DNA of 64,000 nt, taken from NCBI RefSeq assembly GCF_027943255.1, contig NC_072895.1, forward strand, positions 33,020,001-33,084,000. Reading direction: 5' to 3'. Position 1 is the first letter of the stretch. Each line of letters starts with the position of its first letter. Origin of the DNA: Anastrepha obliqua. Its lineage: Eukaryota > Arthropoda > Insecta > Diptera > Tephritidae. This document shows, in pieces, positions 34,302 to 46,580 of this stretch. Both the position numbers and the translations under genes were made by a program. Under the pieces are notes generated by a model, which did not search any database, was not told the DNA's origin, and saw nothing but the letters and a program-made list of their open reading frames with translations.

Positions 34302-35022
34302 GTGCGTGTAGCGTGAAACTTTCAAAGCAGACAAAGAAAGAGGTAGAGACCCGAGAGAGAATGAGAGAGAGAGAGAGAAAGAATATATATCTAAATAAAT
34401 TCGCAATATTTGCAGAGAATACAAATAGACAAAATTTACAACAAACGGAGAAGGGTCAACCGGTGTAGATAAACGCCGAACACAAACCGTGGTAACAACG
34501 CGTACTACTCCGAGCGTTTATCACTCGCACAAACGCAGCGATTCCAGGACCGCAGCAACGACACAAATTACCGCAAGGCAATACCAATAAATCCGACGCC
34601 GGAATGGATAGCACTTTATAGTACGCACAAGCACTAGCCAGGAAACGGAAATAAGCATCAAAAAGTACGCACCAAAAAAAATGCCAAAAAATTGGGACCA
34701 AAAACGGTCCCAAACAGTAGGCACCAAGGAAATATAAGGACAAAAAGTAGGCACCAAAACTAATATTTCCTACAAGTATGCACCAATAAACAAGCGCCAA
34801 AAAATAGGCAGTGTTATTTCTCACTAGAACTTAGCAACCACAAGGAAAAACTCAGGAAAAATAACCTAAAGTGTATCTCAGATATATATAAGGTATAGCT
34901 CTCTCTTTCCTTTTCCTCTACGTTATATCTTTTTTCTCTCTCGCGGAACGAGAATGCCCAAAACGTTGCATGGCCTTGAAGTGTTACTCTCCATTCTCGC
35001 TCGTCCATCGACGCCTAAGAAG
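34302..35022. other. Unidentified insertion with about 15-bp direct flanks
   Basis: TTTCACTCCAAAAAA (34284-34298) and TTTCACTTCAAAAAA (35023-35037) flank it, and the mariner sequence on the two sides joins when it is left out. The inside has GA-rich simple sequence (34350-34385), several GCACCAA words (34660-34790) and no domain I recognize. Minus-strand open frames (34456-34824, 34814-35008) are Phe/Tyr/Leu-rich without homology that I can name. Duplication length suggests retrotransposition; no tail is visible. Confidence 0.5.
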
Positions 35023-35131
35023 TTTCACTTCAAAAAATCTTTTGCTGTTTTTTTTTTTGCCCCATTCAGTTGTGAGTTACGGGGTGTTACCAATGGAACT
35101 CAACAAAGAGAAAATTCTGTATATTGTACAC

Positions 35132-35584
35132 TAGGGCGGGTCGATTTAAAAATTGCTCATTGCTCTGTGAAAATCGTATTCTAGGGATCAAAATAAGAAA
35201 CTTTGCCGAAGGAACCATACCTCTAAAACGAATTCTGATGTCCCCCAATTTGGGTCGAACAAAAAACCCCACTTTGACCCATTTAGAGTGCTCCAATCGA
35301 GTCCAAATGTATGACCGACCCCCACTAACTTTGGACGGCCGATCCACCCATGCCAGTGGCACACCGCCTGGAACTCCCCTGGGGGGTTCCCCATACAATC
35401 ATTTCAAAATATCACCAATTTTGGCCTTTACATGAGAAAAGAAACTAAAAAGTTCGACCCAAATTGGGGCACATCAGAATTCGTTTTAGAGGTATGGTTC
35501 CTTCGGCAAAGTGTCTTATTTTGATCCCTAGATTCACAGAGCAATGGGCGATTTTTTTGCCTCCCCACAAATCGACCCGGCCTA
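35132..35584. mobile_element. hAT-like foldback MITE, 453 bp
   Basis: The element is a long inverted repeat. Arms of about 135 bp (35132-35266 and 35450-35584) begin TAGGGCGGGTCGATTT and its complement, and share ATCAAAATAAGA, TTTGCCGAAGGAACCATACC and TCTAAAACGAATTCTGATG. A loop of about 185 bp lies between. Flanks are TTGTACAC (35124-35131) and TTGTACGT (35585-35592), an 8-bp duplication with two changes. TAGGG ends plus 8-bp targets fit the hAT superfamily. No transposase. Confidence 0.82.
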
Positions 35585-35700
35585 TTGTACGTTGTATGTG
35601 AAATAAAATGTCGAAAATATCGATAAAATCACAGAAATAATCGGAGTTGGCCGGCATGTCAGTAGTCGTAGCATCGCCTAGGAGCTAAAGATCAACCACT

Positions 35701-37743
35701 AAACAGTTTTAAGCCATCTATACAAAATTTTTATACAAAATTAGTGAATTTTTTGGCCCCCAAACTAATATGAATAATAAATTTGTCACAAAAATAGCGA
35801 ATCGTTAAAAATTTGCAATTTCATACAATTCCAAGTTTCACACTCTGTGCAAATTAAAAAGACAAAAACAAATTTTTAAATATAAAAACATTTATTAGAA
35901 AATTTTTTTCAATTTCTTAAATAATATAATAAAGTGCAAATTTGAAGTAGCTCGAAAATCGCATTGATTGTTGACAATTTTTTTTAACTGTCGGAGTTGG
36001 ATATTTTCTTCGCGTATTCGTGATGTCAAAAATTAATGCTTATTTTTTCAAATTTTTTCCTACTTCAAATTTGCACTTACCCATTCAATAGTTTTTGAAA
36101 ACAGTGTCGGTACCGAGAAAAGCCTCCATCTGTCTTACTGCGAAGAAAAAGACTTGTCTACATCTAACCTAATATTAATAAATATAAATAAAACTATTAA
36201 TATTAATATAATATTATTATTATTAAATTTTGGCGATGACTGAACGAAGAAAACAAATTCTATGCTAACTGTTAGCCGACTAATTGCTGCTTGATGGCGA
36301 AAAAAATAACTGAAGTTATGACTAGTGATACTCGGGCTCTCAGAAGGTTAACAGTGAAGTCCACGGTGCCAGGGCATTTCTTATATTCAAGTCAATCAAC
36401 ATTTCAGAAGCTTTGGTAAGAAAGAAAATAACAATGATTTAGCTGAGAGCGTTCGAAGTTACTCTCACGATAAGCCAACGCCCGAAAATGTTGCCTCTGC
36501 CTCAGCAGATGGTAAGCATTTCAGCTCGGTTACTGCAAACCGATTATTTCAATAGAAGTTCGGAAAATATTTAAAACTCAAACAGAAATGAGGAGCATCG
36601 AGGACCGTAGTTTTTGTCTGATTTCAATAATTTTAAAAATCACACTTTTTAAGATCAAACGAATGCTGGATTTGGTGTAATGTAAAAAGTGGGTTTAAAC
36701 TTTATGTACGCATTTTAATTAATAATATTTAATAATAGTATTTCTCACACCCGCATGCTGTTTTGCAGATGACCAAATAATTCGACAAGCTGAAAAAAAA
36801 AAAAATTCTTATATGAAATTTGGAGAAAAACACACCAGCTCAACAAACTACTCCTCATTTATCTTTCCCTCGATATTTCTATGGCATAATCTGCTTACTT
36901 CCACAGCTTCACTTGTCCGGCCATCATACAATCTCACACATTTTTTGGCGTTTATTATCTTGTTAAAGCGCAAGTAGGTCACATTACAAAAACACAAAGT
37001 CTAACTGCATAAGCGAACACTAACATATTTTCGACTAAGAATATCTAAGCTTTAAATATTTTTGTCTTTCGTTTGTCTGCCTTTTACACGTAACTAAAAA
37101 ACGGTAAAGCACACACAGACATGCACGAAAATCGTAAAATATGCTATGAGAAATTCACCAATAGATTGGTCGCTGTATGAGTTTTGTGCTTGGCAGTTGG
37201 CAGTATATAGCACCTCTTGGCGGCAACAGGTGGTGTGCACGCGCGCAACATCACCAATACAGGTGAGAATTGCGGTATTAGAAGCTGTTAGGAAGCCACT
37301 CGAGCCATTCGGAAATTATTTTCAATATTCGACATTTCTAGGTTGAGCAAATATTTTCTTGTATATTTGGCTGTGTCAGTGGGGCGTGCAAAGTTGCCAA
37401 GTTAATCAACAGCGAACATTTGTGAGCAAACAAGCGCCTGTTTCACTAACCCATACAAATGCCCAAAAACGGTTTCTGCATTGTTCTTGTTCATACTTAG
37501 TTTTCACTCATATTTAACTACTTTCCGATCTTGCAAGTATTTCTAACGCACGCACTTCAATTGATTTGTGTCATCTGTAATGCCAAACGGTATTCGCTTT
37601 AATGGGCTTTGTAAGGCCCTACAATTAATCAGAAACGCTTCGCACAAAGCGTTTTCGTTTGTATGTCTTTTTATTTAATTTTAATAAATTCTTATGAAAA
37701 TATAGTTTATTCACTTACGAAAAAAAGCATAAAAAGCTAAGTC
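35701..37743. other. Intergenic DNA with AT-rich dispersed repeat
   Basis: 35790-36110 resembles the AT-rich blocks at 225-600, 29200-29640 and 38303-38710. It contains a perfect 19-bp inverted repeat, AAGTGCAAATTTGAAGTAG at about 35932-35950 and its complement at about 36060-36078. The rest shows no gene. Confidence 0.45.
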
Positions 37744-37747
37744 TTAA

Positions 37748-38300
37748 GGGGACAGATACCTGTAAACGGCCGTAGTTTCTCCGATTTTCATTAAAATTAA
37801 TGAAAATGAAGAAGTCAATATATTTTTTTCAAAATTGGCATACAGTTTATTTATACATTAAAATGATATAATAATTTTATTTATTATTTTAATCATTAAA
37901 AATGGCGGATGTACACTCAATTCTTCTAGGAAGGTTGCAACGTGGCTTCTTAGCGGTTTATTAATGTCATGATTTCTAAATGAATTAAACAAAAATGAAA
38001 AAAAAAAATCGCGGAATAAAAGACTTCAAAAAAACAAAAAAAAAAAATGAATTTTGGGGCGAATTTTCCTATAATTTTTGCTTCGAAAAAATTATTTTTC
38101 GAAAAATTTAAAAAAACTTGTAAATTCACATAGAAAGTAACATCATAAAAAGATGTGTGCAAAATTTCAGGGAGATCGGTCAATAACTTTTCGAGTTATC
38201 GTGTACACCAATTGGAAAGATATAGTTTTGAGAAAAACGCGTCTAAAGTCGGCAATGAAAATAAAACATTTTTTTCGAAATTTTACAGGTATCAGTCCCC
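37748..38300. mobile_element. Intact TTAA MITE (piggyBac-type target), 553 bp
   Basis: TTAA at 37744-37747 and 38301-38304 flank TIRs GGGGACAGATACCTGTAAA and the complement of GGGGACTGATACCTGTAAAA, one mismatch in 19. The interior is AT-rich and non-coding and holds the words AAAATTTCAGGGAGATCGG and AACTTTTCGAGTTATCG. Versions of these words also occur inside the TTAA MITEs at 45186 and 52912, which suggests common descent. It would need a piggyBac-like transposase supplied from elsewhere. Confidence 0.88.
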
Positions 38301-38658
38301 TTAAACTGTGTGCAAATTTAAAAGTACTTCAACAAAGGTTCATCAAAGTTTTTCACTTTTAAATAAGAATTTTTAGAAAAATTCAGAGTATGCAATTTTA
38401 GAGAGACGGAATTTGTTTCGAAGATATTTGTATAGTCAGCATTAAATGACTGCAGAACAAGGACTTATTGACAAGTTTTGATAACTTGTTTCTTTTTTAT
38501 TTCATTTTACAAGTTTTTTATGAAAATATACTTGTAGTTCATTCTTTTACAAAGACCATAAAAATTCAAGTTTCAAACTTTGCGCAAATGTAAATTCCGA
38601 AAAAGTTCCACATCTGTTTGCCAAAAGTCAAACTTTTTAATCTGAGTTTAAAGAAATA
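38301..38658. repeat. AT-rich dispersed repeat, diverged copy
   Basis: It contains GTGTGCAAATTTAAAAGTAC, ATCAAAGTTTTTCACTTTTAAATAAG and AAGTTTCAAACTTTGCGC, words shared with 225-330, 29200-29290, 35826-35960 and 40095-40210. Its class is unknown. Confidence 0.4.
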
Positions 38659-39116
38659 TTAGTTTGGGGAAAAATTTCTTGCGTAAATTTTTTGTGTTTT
38701 ATATTCGATCTTTACCTCTTGGGCAATGCTACGAGTACTAGCAATTCGAGTACTTAGCAACTTCGATTATTTCTGTGATTTTATCATCTTTAACATCAAA
38801 ACGCCTGAACGGAATCAAGAAAAACCAAAATTGCACGTAATTAGCTGTTACAGCATCGGCATCATAAACACTATTCACAATTTCAGCGGCCTGGCTGCAT
38901 TTTCGCCTTTATCAAAGAAAAATTGTAAAATGTACCGAATTTTCACCTTGTTAAGCCAACCATTGTTAACACCCTGTAACTCACAACGGAATGGAACAAC
39001 TGAAAAACAGCAAAAGAATTTATCACCTTGACAACGAGCATAAATTTACTTTACGAGATATCGATCACTACAGCCATCTACGGAGAAACTAACGGAGTTC
39101 TCTTTTCCTAAACTAA
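38659..39116 (-). mobile_element. Mariner-derived MITE, 458 bp, N-terminal remnant
   Basis: TA flanks (38657-38658 and 39117-39118) bound TTAGTTTGGGGAAAAA and the complement of TTAGTTTAGGAAAAGAG. The minus-strand interior is the transposase N-terminus in broken frames (FFDKGENAA, then NFGFS..FRSGV, then KITEIIEV). The 5' UTR words are shared with the copies at 34171 and 50975. All catalytic residues are absent. Confidence 0.82.
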
Positions 39117-39118
39117 TA

Positions 39119-40290
39119 TATTTTTAATATTATCAATAAACTAAATTAACTTTTATTGAAATTGTAAACTTTCTGTTTAACAAATGTTAAAAGAGGCAAA
39201 GGATCGTAACAACCGTCAAAACTAAATACCGCTAAAAAATAAACTCGAGCTTGAAAAGCCCTATATAAGGAATATTTCGCATGGTTGCGAATAAAGTTCG
39301 CAGCTTAAGTCTTTTGCTGGTCGCACTTCTCCATCTAAGTGAATGTGTGTGGGAGAAAAATAGCGTATCTAGGTGACTGAACGAGAATAATATTCTCATG
39401 GCAGTTAATATATTTACGCTCTTAATTAGCTCCGCAATTTTTTTAGTTTTTTCTAAATATGAATAATGTATGTGTGTGTGTATGTGTATGTACAAGTGTG
39501 TTATGCTACGTCATACTCAGCAAGGCAAAAGCGCCGTGATTGGGAATGCGCATCATTTAACGGCTTCGTTTACATTCAAATAGCTGTTTTAACTGTACAT
39601 TTTAAAATATGTACATATTATTATACGCAAACCTATACACGTTTGCGCGCATTGGAAAAAGAGAGTTGTTTGAATAGCTTAGCTTCGCATACTCTCACAT
39701 AGCCTACTCTGCTAGTCCAAACAGCAACCGAAGACGCAATTTGCATATATATGCAGCTCTTACATACACATACACACATACACACTTATGTGATTTTAAT
39801 AAGAAAAAATATAGCGCTGAGCATCGAAATTGAATTCGCTTACGCATCTTTGACATTTTCTGATTCACAAAATTAATTTCTTTTGTGTGGATTATGAAAT
39901 CAAAATCCATATGCCTACAGTTATGCCATTTTAAAGAAAAAATAATTATATTTATTTACATTGCCACAATAAATGAGTAATGGCTGTAAATTCGCTGAAT
40001 AATCGCCAGTTAAGCAATGGGTATCTGTGACTGTTATGACTAAAGGGTGTGGAGTAACGGTTTCACAATGAAAAAGATAATTCATTCCATGACAAAACCA
40101 TATTAATGCAAATTTCAAACTTTGTACAAAATTCGTCAACTCCTCGACCAATTTTCATTAAAGTTTTAAATTTTTTTTTAAATCGTTTGGTTAAAATTTG
40201 TGAATTTTTTGAGTCCTTTCCAACTTGCGCTTTAATATCCTACAATTCAATCGGCAATAAAACTACTTACCCAAATTTCTTTTTTAAATT
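39119..40290. other. Intergenic DNA
   Basis: No gene is supported. TATG simple sequence is at about 39465-39495 and 39755-39790. An AT-rich dispersed-repeat copy lies at about 40095-40275. Confidence 0.5.
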
Positions 40291-40299
40291 TTTATCATC

Positions 40300-40715
40300 A
40301 CCCGTCACGATGCGATGAAGAAAACCCTTCCTTTTTTGCCGCTGGAGCAGTTGTTTACAGGCGAAAAAACGACGTTCAACATCCCTTGGTTTTAACTCAT
40401 AAGGAACCCAGGATCCCCTGTTTCTAAATCATTCCCAAAGCATAGATTCGCTTGGAAACGGATTGACGGGTAATTTCTAATACTGAAGCAAGCTCTTCTT
40501 GCGTTTGATGCAGATCCTCATTGAGCAATGCCTCCAATTCAACGTCTTCGAAGGTTTTTGGCCTTCCTACACGCGGACGGTCGTCAACATTAAAATCACC
40601 ATTTTTGAAGCGACGGAACCAATCTCGCCGCATTGTTTCACTTAAAGCAGCATCTCCATAAACATTTTGTAGCTCTCGATGCGCTTCAGCCACCGTTTCC
40701 GCAAATGACAATTAT
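40300..40715 (-). pseudogene. Mariner transposase N-terminal half
   Basis: The minus strand reads AETVAEAHRELQNVYGDAALSETMRRDWFRRFKNGDFNVDDRPRVGRPKTFEDVELEALLNEDLHQTQEELASVLEITRQSVSKRIYALGMI (first HTH, linker with RVGRP hook, second HTH). After a frame change it gives GSWVPYELKPRDVERRFFAC-like sequence and KGFLHRIVTGDDK, with the first catalytic Asp at the truncation point. The rest of the catalytic domain is gone. Confidence 0.85.
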
Positions 40716-41819
40716 TCGGCACAAAATCAGACTCTTTCACAAAACCATGATAATGACAGGCATGATACCAAAACAGAATCACTAATGTGTCGAAGCAGTT
40801 TATTTACCATATGTCTAAACTTGGTTTACGACCTTTAGGTTATGTTAGAATCAACTAGCACACACTGCTAGCGGCATCTATTGACGAACAGCGGGAACTT
40901 AGTTGTGCACTTATTAAAAATTTAGCTAATAAATATCAGTTCGTTAATATTTAACTAAAATTTAACACTTTTCAAACTTCATTTCCACGTGTCGTTCGCA
41001 AATTCTCGGTTTTCTCTAATCTAAAATGGGGCAGTCGTCGCCGTTCATCAATGCAGTAGAAGAAAAACGATAAACAGATATTTTGTATGCGTACGAGTGC
41101 GTGGCTCCTCCAATCCACCAGCCCACATGCGTTTAAGTTTAGAGTATTTGCAAGCAAAAGTATTCAGGGCAGTGCCAGCATTTCATTAAATACTTTGTGT
41201 TTTTTTATATTTTTATTTATTTTTTTTAATTTTTTTTTTTTTTGCTTTTTGCTTTTTGCATTGCCAATTCCCGTACAAAGCCTTTATAAAAATGAAATTA
41301 AGCCTTCTTTTATTTTGTGTCACTTTGTTGTTGTGAACATTTTTTTCCGGTACATTAAACATCAGTTTCACAAAGCTGCCACTCATATGCGGGCATAAGC
41401 TCGTTCATGAATATTTGTAAATATGTACATTCTTTTATATCCCTTCAAAATGTGGGTATATGCAAGTTCATTCATACATACGCGTCCCTGCACATGAATT
41501 GACGCCATTTCGAATTGACAGTACGACTCACAGCCTGACGCGCTTTCTCAACAAAAATGACAGAGCCACTGAATAAGTGAAGAGACTGCAAGCACAATTG
41601 TTTATGATTGTACTTTATACGCCTACATGCCTACAAAAGTGGCTAATTGTAAAGTTTTAAATTACTTACAGGTAAATAGACAGATAACAAAGTGAGCAAT
41701 CGACTACACAGCCTCATACCTACACCCAACTTCTGTGTGATGGGATATGTAAATGGATGGTAAAACACAGTTCAATGTATGGAAATTTGTTCAAAATAAT
41801 AGTCATAGCCTACTATAGT
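40716..41819. other. Intergenic DNA
   Basis: The first 120 bp may be the untranslated 5' end of the mariner remnant on the minus strand. The rest is AT-rich with poly-T (41210-41245) and no gene. Confidence 0.45.
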
Positions 41820-42403
41820 CAACAGGGATATCTCGACTGAGCCCTCATCTAGCACGGAAATTAAAACCGCAATCCACAAGCTTAAAAACAACAAAGCTGC
41901 TGGCTCGGATGGTATACCACCTGAGTTATTAAAATTCGGTGCTGATGAAATAACCCCACTACTCCGTCCCCTCTCACTTCAAATCTGGTCAACAAACACC
42001 ATCCCGATCGACTGGAAAGAGGGCATAATAATATCAATTCCGAACAAGGGCGATTTAAGTCGCTTTGCAAATTGGCGTGGCATAACTCGTTTAAATGCCG
42101 TAATAAAGATCTTGGCATTTGTCATTCTTGAGAGAATCGCCCCAGTTCTCAAGAACATATTGCGCACCGCACAGAATGGTTTTCGCCCCAAAAGATCGTG
42201 TGTAGATCATATTAACACGCTGCGTATGATTATAGAGCAGTCAGCAGAATGGCGGTCGCCATTGTTCCTACTCTTTGTGGATCTTGAGCGCGCTTTTGAC
42301 ACCTTGAACAGGCGCGCAATTTAGTCTTCCTTGAGGACTAATGGAGTACCGGAAAAAATGGTAAAAATCGTCACCATCATTCAAGAACTTTATGAGGGAG
42401 CTG

Positions 42404-43082
42404 ACCTGGTCACAGTGACATTGCAGAAAACTGCGAAGCCGTCGAGCTGGCCAGACAAGGGACCTGTGAGGTAGTGTGCCCGCCAAAGGAGAGTTTCAGG
42501 ATCCCCTTGACAACCTGCGCTCTACTCCTGCCAGAATGAGCTTTGCACCAACTTAGCGAGCGCTGGGCAAGTACACGAACGTGTAAGGTTGCGAAATCCT
42601 TCTAGCCCCGCTTGCATCTGAGGCGTTCGAGAGATATTCTGAGGATGACAAAATCTCAGCTCTCAAAGAGCAGAGCACTATCCGCGAGGTATACATGCCG
42701 TGAGACTTGGTATTACTCCAATCCCTTTTTGAGTCAGTTGTATGAAGGATAAGGTCGAGTCATCTGAGCACCTACTCCTTAGCTGCCCCGCTCTAGCAGG
42801 ACTAAGATTTAAACATCTTGGGTCTCACTTCTTTTCTGCGCCTGCTGACATAGCAGGTCTTGATATCAAAAATTTGATGAACTTCATCAGCAGCATAAAG
42901 AGGTTAACACAACCGCAGACTAGTCACCGTTCGTAGTCCACAAACACTCACCATTCCCCATCCCTTCCCTCTCTCCCCTTTTTTCCTTTACCCTCTTGCA
43001 ATGGTATCACAAAGAATGAACCAAACTTTTTTCGCCCAAGTGGGCCCTACTCTCTGGGCAACTATCACTACCTAACCCAACC
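42404..43082 (+). mobile_element. LINE A: 5'-truncated 3' end, inserted in the outer LINE
   Basis: A 12-bp duplication ATGAGGGAGCTG flanks it (42392-42403 and 43083-43094). When the insert is left out, the outer RT continues in frame. The insert codes for a decayed ORF2 C-terminus ending EHLLLSCPALAGLRFKHLGSHFFSAPADIAGLDIKNLMNFISSIKRL (42760-42936). It then has a pyrimidine-rich 3' UTR with ATGGTATCACAAAGAATG and ends ACCTAACCCAACC. There is no poly-A. Confidence 0.9.
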
Positions 43083-45308
43083 ATGAGGGAGCTGTGTGCA
43101 GTGTACTCTTCAAAGGCAAAAAGAGCGAGTTTTTCAGTATTCACAATGGTGTGCGTCAAGGTTGTGTGTTGTCGCCGCTGCTGTTAATCACTGTACTTGA
43201 TGACATTATAAGAAAAACAAATATCGATATTCCATCGGGTATTCATTGGCGCCCATATCAGAAGCTCTGCGATCTGGATTATGTCGATGATATATGCTTT
43301 TTGACACACAAATTGTCTGAAGCACACGCTAAACTTACTGCCGTAATACGATAGGCAAGCCAAGTTGGATTGCGAGTCAACTTCAAAAAAACGAAGCTTA
43401 TACGTATCGAAACTCCAAGCCAGGACGCACTGACGAAAACTTCTGCTACCATGGCAGCATAGTGTCAAAAAATGGTGGGGCGGAAGCTGATGTAAGTTGC
43501 CGCATAAACAAAGCTCGCCACGCTTTCCACAGGATGAATCGAATCGTTTTCATCACAGACATGGTGGTTGGTTGGTTTAAGTGGTGATTCTTCCAGAATC
43601 CAACTAGTGCTTCCGCATCATTTTGTTGCCACATCCTCGTTACCAACTTGTTTATCAGTTATTTACAGCATGACTATATTCAGTCTGTACGGTTCAGGAA
43701 CCTTATCAGGTTGTTAACATCTAAGCCAGACAGCTTTTCCAGACTCTCGAACAACGGTTTACCCAGGGTTAACATTCTGTCCTTCCATAGGACAGGGCAT
43801 TCACAGAGGAAATGGAAGATTGTCTCCTTTTTCTCCGGTTGTTTACAACTGTGACAGTATGTGTTATGAGGGATGCCCATTTTGGCTGCTTGTTCTCCCA
43901 CAGACCAAAACCCAGTTATGACTGCCGTTAGTCTCCAGGCGTCCCGTCGTTTCATGCTTATGAATGTCGACGATTGCTTGAGGTTGTAGGTAGGCCATAA
44001 CGTTGTACTAATTTTGCATTTCCTCTGGTCTCTCCATCTACGATCTGCGATTCGAAGGTATTTTAGGGAAATTGCACTCTTGACTGCACCTAGTGGTTTG
44101 AATACCGATTCTACAAGAGCATTATTCATGGCAGATCGCCTTCTTGCCAGTTCATCCGCTTTTTCATTACCTTCGATGTTCCGATGTCCCGGGACCCAGA
44201 TTAAGGTCACTTTATGGTTTTCACTCAAGGAGGTGAGGCTATTCCTGCTTTGCTCCGCCACTTTAGAGGTTGTTGTAGCCGAACCCAGTGCCTGGATTGC
44301 AGCTTGGCTATCCGAAAGAATAGCGATACTGCCCTTAAAAGAGGGATCTGCGATTAGTAGCCTACAAGCTTCCCCAATTGCCAGTACTTCCGCCTGATAG
44401 ACACTGCAAGCATTAGGGAGACGCACAGATCTTTCAATTTTAAGTCTATGAAAATATAGGTATACCAGCTCCAACACCACAATCCATTTTACTGCCATCT
44501 GTATAGACTGCAGAGTCGAAGTTGTTTAGTGAGAATCCCTTATTCCATTCTTTCCGAGATGGAAAGAGATTGACAAAATTTCTGCTGAATGTCACCGTCG
44601 GGACGATGTAGTCAGTCCTCTTCGAGGTATACTGGGTTTGTCGCAGTAAAAGACTAGCATGGCCATGAGCTTTTTCCTTCCAGCGACCCGCTTCATTTAA
44701 CCTAAATGCACTCATTGTTGCCATCTTCTTGATATGTAAATCTATCGGAATAACGTGTGTCAGCGCGTTCAGGGCCTCCCTAGTACATGGTCTGATCGCA
44801 CCGACTGTTATTGCACAGGTTGATCTTTGTATTCTGCTAAGTAATTTGATGTTGTATTCTCTCTCTAGAGCTTTCCACCGAACTACCGAGCCACACGTTA
44901 AAATTGGTCGTATAACCGCCTACTACAACCAACTATATACCTGGGTTGAAGACTCCATCTTCTTCCTAGCATACGTTTACAGGCATATAAAGCGATTTCT
45001 GCTTTCTTTACCCGTTCTTCAATGTTTAATTTCCAGCTAAGTTTGGAGTCCAGAATTACCCCTAAGTACTTTGCACTGGGTGAAAGTGAGAGGGTTTGTC
45101 CGTTAATGCTTGGTAGAGTAAAAATTGGTACCTTACCTATATATCTGGTCGTAAATAGCATGAGTTCAGTTTTACGCGCGTTTAAGGGGGGGCTAAGGGA
45201 TAAAAATCGATTTTTTTTTTTGCATGTTATTGTAGTAAAACATTTCAAAAGTACCGTGTTAAAATTTTAAGTCAATCCGAGCAAAACTTTTTAAGTTATA
45301 GAGCATAA

Positions 45309-46580
45309 GAACCATGGCACACGTACAAAGAATGGCCAGTCTTTGCATTTGCGGGGCCCTCAGAACCACACCCACAGATGCACTAAATATCATGCTTAAC
45401 ATCTTACCAATAGAGCAGTACGGTAAGCAAACAGCTGCCAAAGCAACTCTCAGACTAAGAGAAATCGGCCTACTCAGAACGAACCAAAGAGGACACTCCT
45501 CAATTTTAGAACAATTCCCCTGCATTCCCAACACAACGGATTTCTGTAGAACCAAGGACATCAATTTGTATAAATCCTTCGTCACAGTATTTCCTTCCAA
45601 AGAGGAATGGGATAACGGGCTCATTGTTAAGATAAATAAAGTAAACATCTACACAGATGGCTCAAAACTGGATAACAAAGTAGGTGGAGGGGTCTACTCC
45701 GACAAACTCGGAGTATGCCAATCATTCCGCTTACCTGATCATTGCAGTGTATTTCAGGCGGAAGTCACTGCCATAAAAGAGGGGCTTAAAGAGATAAAAA
45801 CGAGAGTATTATCCACAAATGAAGTCTTCATTTACTCGGACAGTCAAGCAGCAATAAAAGCGCTGGAATCAAAAACACACTCGTCAAAAACAGTTCTAGA
45901 ATGTTTTAAACTACTAGATGACGTATCTAAGTGCTACAAGGTGCACCTTATCTGGGTACCGGGCCACAGGGACATTCCAGGAAATTGTAAGGCGGATGAA
46001 CTTGCAAGAGCCGGTACAACGCTCGATCTCGAACCGGATAAGGCGCTGCTACCCATACCTATAGCCACTTGTAAATTACTTATAGACAGGGAAACCATCA
46101 AAAAGGTAAATACAATCTGGCAAAACCTCACAACATGCGAACTAAGCAGACAGACATGGCCGAACTGGAACAGCGGTCGATCGAAGATCTTGCTAAGATT
46201 CAACAGGGAATCTATAAGAAAAATGATAGGTGTTTTAACAGGTCATTGTTTAATAGGCAGCCACGCTAGAAGGTTAGGACTACCTTACTTCGATTTCTGT
46301 AGAAGCTGTCTAAATACAGAAGAAGAGGAAACAGTCAGACACCTTTTATGTGAGTGTGAAAGCCTAGCTAGGAGAAGGCTGCGCACCCTCGATACAGCAT
46401 TTCTAACCGATGTAGCGGATATAGCCCATCTAAAGCTAACGAAGCTCTGCTCGTTTATTAAAGCAACCGGATGGTTTGAAAGGGAACACGTAGAGTAAGG
46501 ATAAGCTCCAGTGGCATCACAATGGACCTGCCGAAGGTCTAAGTGTGTCTTACGACAACCACCCTACCTACCTACCTACC
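45309..46580 (+). mobile_element. LINE C: 5'-truncated LINE inserted in the MITE
   Basis: A perfect 12-bp duplication TATAGAGCATAA flanks it (45297-45308 and 46581-46592). It holds one long open frame, a 3' UTR with GGCATCACAATGGACC and AAGTGTGTCTTACG, and ends with (CTAC)n: CCCTACCTACCTACCTACC. There is no poly-A. It is the innermost and so the youngest layer of the nest, and its coding region is undamaged apart from 5' truncation. Confidence 0.95.
45314..46498 (+). CDS. LINE ORF2 C-terminal fragment with intact RNase H, 394 codons
   Basis: This is the end of a LINE polyprotein; the RT active site lies upstream of the truncation. Residues 1-105 are the RT-to-RNase H connection. RNase H spans about 110-235, with all catalytic acids in place: D115 (IYTDGSK), E150 (FQAEVTAIKEG), D176 (YSDSQAAIKAL) and D228 (GHRDIPGNCKADELAR). 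A CCHC-like motif starts at C329 (CRSCLNTEEEETVRHLLCECESL). The protein ends GWFEREHVE. The shown Met is internal to the original ORF2, so no authentic start exists and translation is unlikely. The absence of stops over 1.2 kb fits a recent insertion. Confidence 0.9.
   Translation: MAHVQRMASLCICGALRTTPTDALNIMLNILPIEQYGKQTAAKATLRLREIGLLRTNQRGHSSILEQFPCIPNTTDFCRTKDINLYKSFVTVFPSKEEWDNGLIVKINKVNIYTDGSKLDNKVGGGVYSDKLGVCQSFRLPDHCSVFQAEVTAIKEGLKEIKTRVLSTNEVFIYSDSQAAIKALESKTHSSKTVLECFKLLDDVSKCYKVHLIWVPGHRDIPGNCKADELARAGTTLDLEPDKALLPIPIATCKLLIDRETIKKVNTIWQNLTTCELSRQTWPNWNSGRSKILLRFNRESIRKMIGVLTGHCLIGSHARRLGLPYFDFCRSCLNTEEEETVRHLLCECESLARRRLRTLDTAFLTDVADIAHLKLTKLCSFIKATGWFEREHVE

Larger units (their letters stand above)
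34171..35700 (+). pseudogene. Mariner 5' half, interrupted twice
   Basis: It starts with TTAGTTTGGGGAAAAAGAAA after TA (34169-34170). It runs with the same 5' UTR words as the copy at 50975 (ATCGATCAAACAATT, GGTCGTTGTCAAGGTGA). After a 720-bp insertion it resumes at 35023 (CCCATTCAGTTGTGAGTTAC), is interrupted again by a foldback MITE (35132-35584), and resumes with AAAATGTCGAAAATATCGAT and GTCAGTAGTCGTAGCATCGC (HTH: HVSSRSIA.ELKI). The catalytic domain is absent. Confidence 0.75.

Noticed and set aside
44014..44397. 127-codon plus-strand frame
   Set aside because: Antisense shadow of the RNase H region of LINE B.
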